Assembly (NCBI GenBank): GCA_015490115.1
Contig: WFYM01000129.1
Coordinates: 1 to 7,403 of the forward strand
Reading direction: 5' to 3'
Length of the DNA: 7,403 bases
From: Aquificaceae bacterium
Lineage (GTDB): Bacteria; Aquificota; Aquificia; Aquificales; Aquificaceae
Numbering within the stretch: position 1 is the first letter of the stretch; each line of letters starts with the position of its first letter. Below the pieces are notes generated by a model. The model had not been told where the DNA came from and made no database searches. It saw only the letters and a program-made list of their open reading frames with translations. Position numbers and translations under genes: made by a program. Below, one piece after another: positions 5,014-7,403 of the stretch.

Positions 5014-6072
5014 ATGGCAAAGAGCGTCCTTGTGGTAGGAGGCGGACCTGCTGGACTCGCAGCCGCTAGGACCCTCGGCAGGCTCGGTATCAAGACGATC
5101 TTAGTCGAGAAGGAGCAGAAGCTCGGCGGAAGACCCATCCTCGAAGACTACCACACGCTGATACCGAGGAAGATGACACCCCAGCAGGTCCTCGGTCCCT
5201 TCATCGAGGAGGTCCAGAACCTACCGACTGTGGAGGTGAAGCTCGGGACCGAGCTTGAGTCCTGTGAAGGAGAAGCTCCCAACTTCAAGGTAAAGCTCTC
5301 AAACGGTGAGGAGCATGAGGTGGGTGCAATAGTCGTAGCCACGGGCTTCCAACACTTCGACGCGAGGAGGAAGGGAGAGCTCGGCTACGGCATATACCCG
5401 GACGTCATAACGAACCTCGAACTCGAGCAGATGTTCTCGAGGGAAGGGAAGCTCTACAGACCCTCAAACGGCGAGCTTCCGAAGAGGGTAGCCTTCGTCT
5501 TCTGCGTAGGCTCAAGGGACAGACAGCTCGGTGTTACAAACGTCCACTGTTGCAGGTATGGGTGCGCCCTCTCGGGACTCCAAGGTTCCGAGATAAGGGA
5601 GAAGTATCCCGAGGTGGACGTTTTCTGCTACTACATGGATGTTAGGACCTACGGGACGTGGGAGTATCCCTTCTACTGGGCACCTCAGGAAAAATACGGG
5701 GTGAGATACGTGAGGGGAAGGATAGCGGAGATAACCTACAACCCTCAGGACGGAAGGCTAAGGGTCAAGCACGAGGACACAATAGTCCAGAGACCGGCTG
5801 AGATCCCTATGGACCTCGTTGTCCTCGTCCTCGGAATGGAGCCTTCGGAAGGGACGAAGAAGGTAGCCAAGATCCTCGGACTCGCCCAAGATCCAGACAG
5901 CCAATTCCTCGTTCCCGCGAAGGATTCCGGCTCCAACATCGTCTCCAACAGACCGGGTGTTTTCATAGCTGGAGCTTGCAAGGGACCGATAGACATAGAG
6001 TCCTCCCTCGCGGAAGGAGAAGCTGCGGGAGCTGAAGCTGCGACGTTCATAGGTGCGAAGGTGTCCGCATGA
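5014..6072 (+). CDS. hdrA: sHdrA, FAD-containing subunit of the Hdr-like complex
   Basis: A 352-residue soluble flavoprotein, the electron-pooling core of the complex. The FAD-binding Rossmann motif is at residues 9-14 (GGGPAG), followed by LVEKEQKLGGR (30-40) and the second dinucleotide motif IVVATG (106-111). The HdrA-type cluster region is FCVGSRD (Cys164) plus HCCRYGC (Cys179, 180, 184). Methanogen HdrA has a CSxxCC pattern there, so the cysteine spacing is altered. The C-terminal FIAGACKGPIDIESSLAEG block (317-335) is typical of the family. At about 350 residues it is the short sHdr form without the extra ferredoxin-like inserts of methanogen HdrA (about 650). The ATG at 5014, with GGAGGT six bases upstream, is chosen over a TTG at 4987 that overlaps the hdrB1 stop. 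Its own stop overlaps the next gene's start (ATGA). Confidence 0.95.
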   Translation: MAKSVLVVGGGPAGLAAARTLGRLGIKTILVEKEQKLGGRPILEDYHTLIPRKMTPQQVLGPFIEEVQNLPTVEVKLGTELESCEGEAPNFKVKLSNGEEHEVGAIVVATGFQHFDARRKGELGYGIYPDVITNLELEQMFSREGKLYRPSNGELPKRVAFVFCVGSRDRQLGVTNVHCCRYGCALSGLQGSEIREKYPEVDVFCYYMDVRTYGTWEYPFYWAPQEKYGVRYVRGRIAEITYNPQDGRLRVKHEDTIVQRPAEIPMDLVVLVLGMEPSEGTKKVAKILGLAQDPDSQFLVPAKDSGSNIVSNRPGVFIAGACKGPIDIESSLAEGEAAGAEAATFIGAKVSA

Positions 6073-6812
6073 TGAGCAAGCCGACGACCCTCGACGATGC
6101 CCTGATAAGGGACTATCTGGTCAAGATACTGAGCGAGGGAGAAGACTTCGTTCAGGAGTTCTACCAAGACCTGCTCAAGAAGTCCCTGCTCTTTCAGGAT
6201 AAGCTTTCGAAGGAGAAGCTTCCCTCACTGACCGCGGAGGATCTCGAAGCAATACTCGAGAGGATCTTCGCCTCGAGGAGGAAGAGGAAGAAGATACTTG
6301 AAGAGACGGGAGTCGAGAAGCTAAAAGAAGCCATAAGCGACCTGCTATACAGCGAAGGGAAGAGTTGGAAAGAGAGGGTTGAGGAGTTCGCGAGCAGGAT
6401 AAGGGGTGTGGACAGAAAAGCTGCGAGGGACATAGCCGTTGAGCTTCTCCATTTCACATTCCCGGATAAATACATCCTCTGGACCAGCTGGGTATGGGAC
6501 CCCCAAACCGAAACTGGAGCGATAGTTTTCCTGAAGGAGGAGCCTCCCACGGGCGGAAGGGGAAGGAGGATGTACGGGGAAACTTACGAGCAGTTCGAAC
6601 AGGTATACAAACAGATAGCCGAGAAGCTCTCCGAGTTCGGGGTAAAGGTTAGGGGCTTCCTCTTCGTGGACATATTCCTCGCGATGATCTACGCCACCTA
6701 CGTCGACTACATGACCCTCTCCACCATGCACAGTGCCAAAGGTTTCTTCCCGCCCGCGAGCGTGATGGCGAGGAGGCTCCTCGGCGTTCAAGCTCCCGTC
6801 AAATACACTTGA
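6069..6812 (+). CDS. Conserved sHdr-associated protein of unknown function (Hyp)
   Basis: A 247-residue protein that occupies the place of the conserved hypothetical gene found between hdrA and hdrC2 in sHdr loci. No enzymatic motif is recognisable. It contains no cysteine, unlike every other sulfur-locus product here, so it cannot hold an FeS cluster or a persulfide by itself. Residues 9-110 are mostly charged helix, including RRKRKK at 70-75. An aromatic-rich core spans 126-155 (LLHFTFPDKYILWTSWVWD). A Gly/Arg-rich turn follows at 162-167, and a hydrophobic segment at 194-212 (VRGFLFVDIFLAMIYATYV) could be a buried helix. Start is ATG 6069 or the adjacent ATG 6072. The four-base ATGA overlap with hdrA implies translational coupling and matched stoichiometry, which fits a structural or assembly partner of the complex. 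Confidence 0.85.
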   Translation: MMSKPTTLDDALIRDYLVKILSEGEDFVQEFYQDLLKKSLLFQDKLSKEKLPSLTAEDLEAILERIFASRRKRKKILEETGVEKLKEAISDLLYSEGKSWKERVEEFASRIRGVDRKAARDIAVELLHFTFPDKYILWTSWVWDPQTETGAIVFLKEEPPTGGRGRRMYGETYEQFEQVYKQIAEKLSEFGVKVRGFLFVDIFLAMIYATYVDYMTLSTMHSAKGFFPPASVMARRLLGVQAPVKYT

Positions 6813-6826
6813 AGGAGGTGCGAAGT

Positions 6827-7403
6827 ATGGCTATACACGAGAGGAGCCTAGTCGAGCCTGAAAGGATCCTGAGAAAGGAAAGGCTCGTCATAGACGGCGT
6901 TGACGTCTCGGGGGACTGGAACCTCATAATACTCCCGAGGACCATAGAGGACTACGACCTCTCCTTCTACGAGGAGGTCATAGCTCAGCCCGAAGGAAAG
7001 ACGATAGTGAACTGCTACCAGTGTTCTTACTGCACAGCCTCCTGTCCCGTCCACAACTACTGGGACGAAAGATACAATCCGAGACACTTCATATACCTCG
7101 CGAGACTGGGTCTCATAGACGAACTCCAAAAGCGTGCGGACGTTATGTGGAGGTGCGTCTCCTGCCACAAATGCACCCACAGGTGTCCGAAAGGGGTCCT
7201 CGTTGAGGAGGTCTTAAAGGCTATTCTGAAAGTTATGGCAAAGAGGGGTCTCATAGAGGAATACCCCTCCAAGAAGTTCGACAAGTTCTTCATGGACACC
7301 GTTTACGAATACGGAAGGATAGAGGACGGGGAGCTTCTCTTCGGGTGGATAGAGAAGCAGGGATACAAGGTGGTAAAGGACCCGATCCTCAAAAAGCCAA
7401 TTC
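6827..7403 (+). CDS. hdrC2: sHdrC2, second iron-sulfur subunit (partial, runs off right edge)
   Basis: The frame is open from the ATG at 6827 to the window end, giving 192 residues and no stop. Two CxxCxxCxxxCP motifs for [4Fe-4S] clusters are visible: CYQCSYCTASCP with Cys63, 66, 69, 73, and CVSCHKCTHRCP with Cys110, 113, 116, 120. An N-terminal extension of about 60 residues without a signal peptide or membrane segment precedes them, so the protein is soluble. It is a paralogue of the upstream HdrC1, but the flanking sequences differ greatly, consistent with separate C1/B1 and C2/B2 modules around HdrA. The Shine-Dalgarno GAAGGAGGTG (6811-6820) overlaps the stop of the preceding gene and lies six bases before the ATG. 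hdrB2 is expected next, beyond the window. Confidence 0.93.
   Translation, partial: MAIHERSLVEPERILRKERLVIDGVDVSGDWNLIILPRTIEDYDLSFYEEVIAQPEGKTIVNCYQCSYCTASCPVHNYWDERYNPRHFIYLARLGLIDELQKRADVMWRCVSCHKCTHRCPKGVLVEEVLKAILKVMAKRGLIEEYPSKKFDKFFMDTVYEYGRIEDGELLFGWIEKQGYKVVKDPILKKPI

Noticed and set aside
6345..6791. - strand open frame inside the hyp gene
   Set aside because: It is antisense to a gene fixed in place by tight coupling to hdrA and hdrC2, and no motif is seen.

Overview
The window carries most of a sulfur-oxidising heterodisulfide-reductase-like (sHdr) locus, on the + strand, from what looks like a thermophilic chemolithoautotroph of the Aquificota (Aquifex/Hydrogenobacter/Thermocrinis/Hydrogenivirga type). 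The grounds are the gene order tusA - dsrE - dsrE-like - hdrC1 - hdrB1 - hdrA - hyp - hdrC2, the near-exclusive use of AGG/AGA for Arg and ATA for Ile, Lys/Glu-rich proteins, strong AAGGAGGTG-type ribosome binding sites and an adjacent flagellar rod gene. GC content looks mid-50s by eye, higher than the best-known Aquifex genome, so the genus is left open.

Left part (1-1376): the last 33 codons of an unidentified + strand gene run tail-to-tail, with a 4-base overlap, into a - strand pair: a DeoR-type transcription factor with a cysteine-rich NosL-like C-terminal domain, followed 22 bases downstream by a FlgF-type flagellar rod gene. A 140-base divergent region (1377-1516) separates this pair from the sulfur genes. 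It holds promoter-like elements for both directions and a hairpin around the tusA ribosome binding site.

Right part (1517-7403): tusA and two DsrE-family genes form a tight sulfane-sulfur carrier set. After a 109-base gap with its own promoter-like sequence come hdrC1, hdrB1, hdrA, the conserved cysteine-free hyp gene, and hdrC2, which runs off the window end. In the current sHdr model, TusA and DsrE-type proteins pass persulfide sulfur to the cytoplasmic complex. That complex combines FeS subunits C1 and C2, CCG-domain subunits B1 and B2, and the flavoprotein A, and it works with a lipoate-binding protein (LbpA) to oxidise sulfur to the level of sulfite. hdrB2 and lbpA would be expected just beyond the right end.

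The sHdr pathway itself is already described. The parts that look less explored are the DeoR-NosL regulator at its head, a 17-base motif (15/17 identical) shared by the region before tusA and the region before hdrC1, two alternative hairpins around the tusA ribosome binding site, and the complementary pattern of lost cluster ligands in the two halves of HdrB1. No mobile element, CRISPR array, tRNA or rRNA is visible, and no gene-free stretch exceeds 300 bases.
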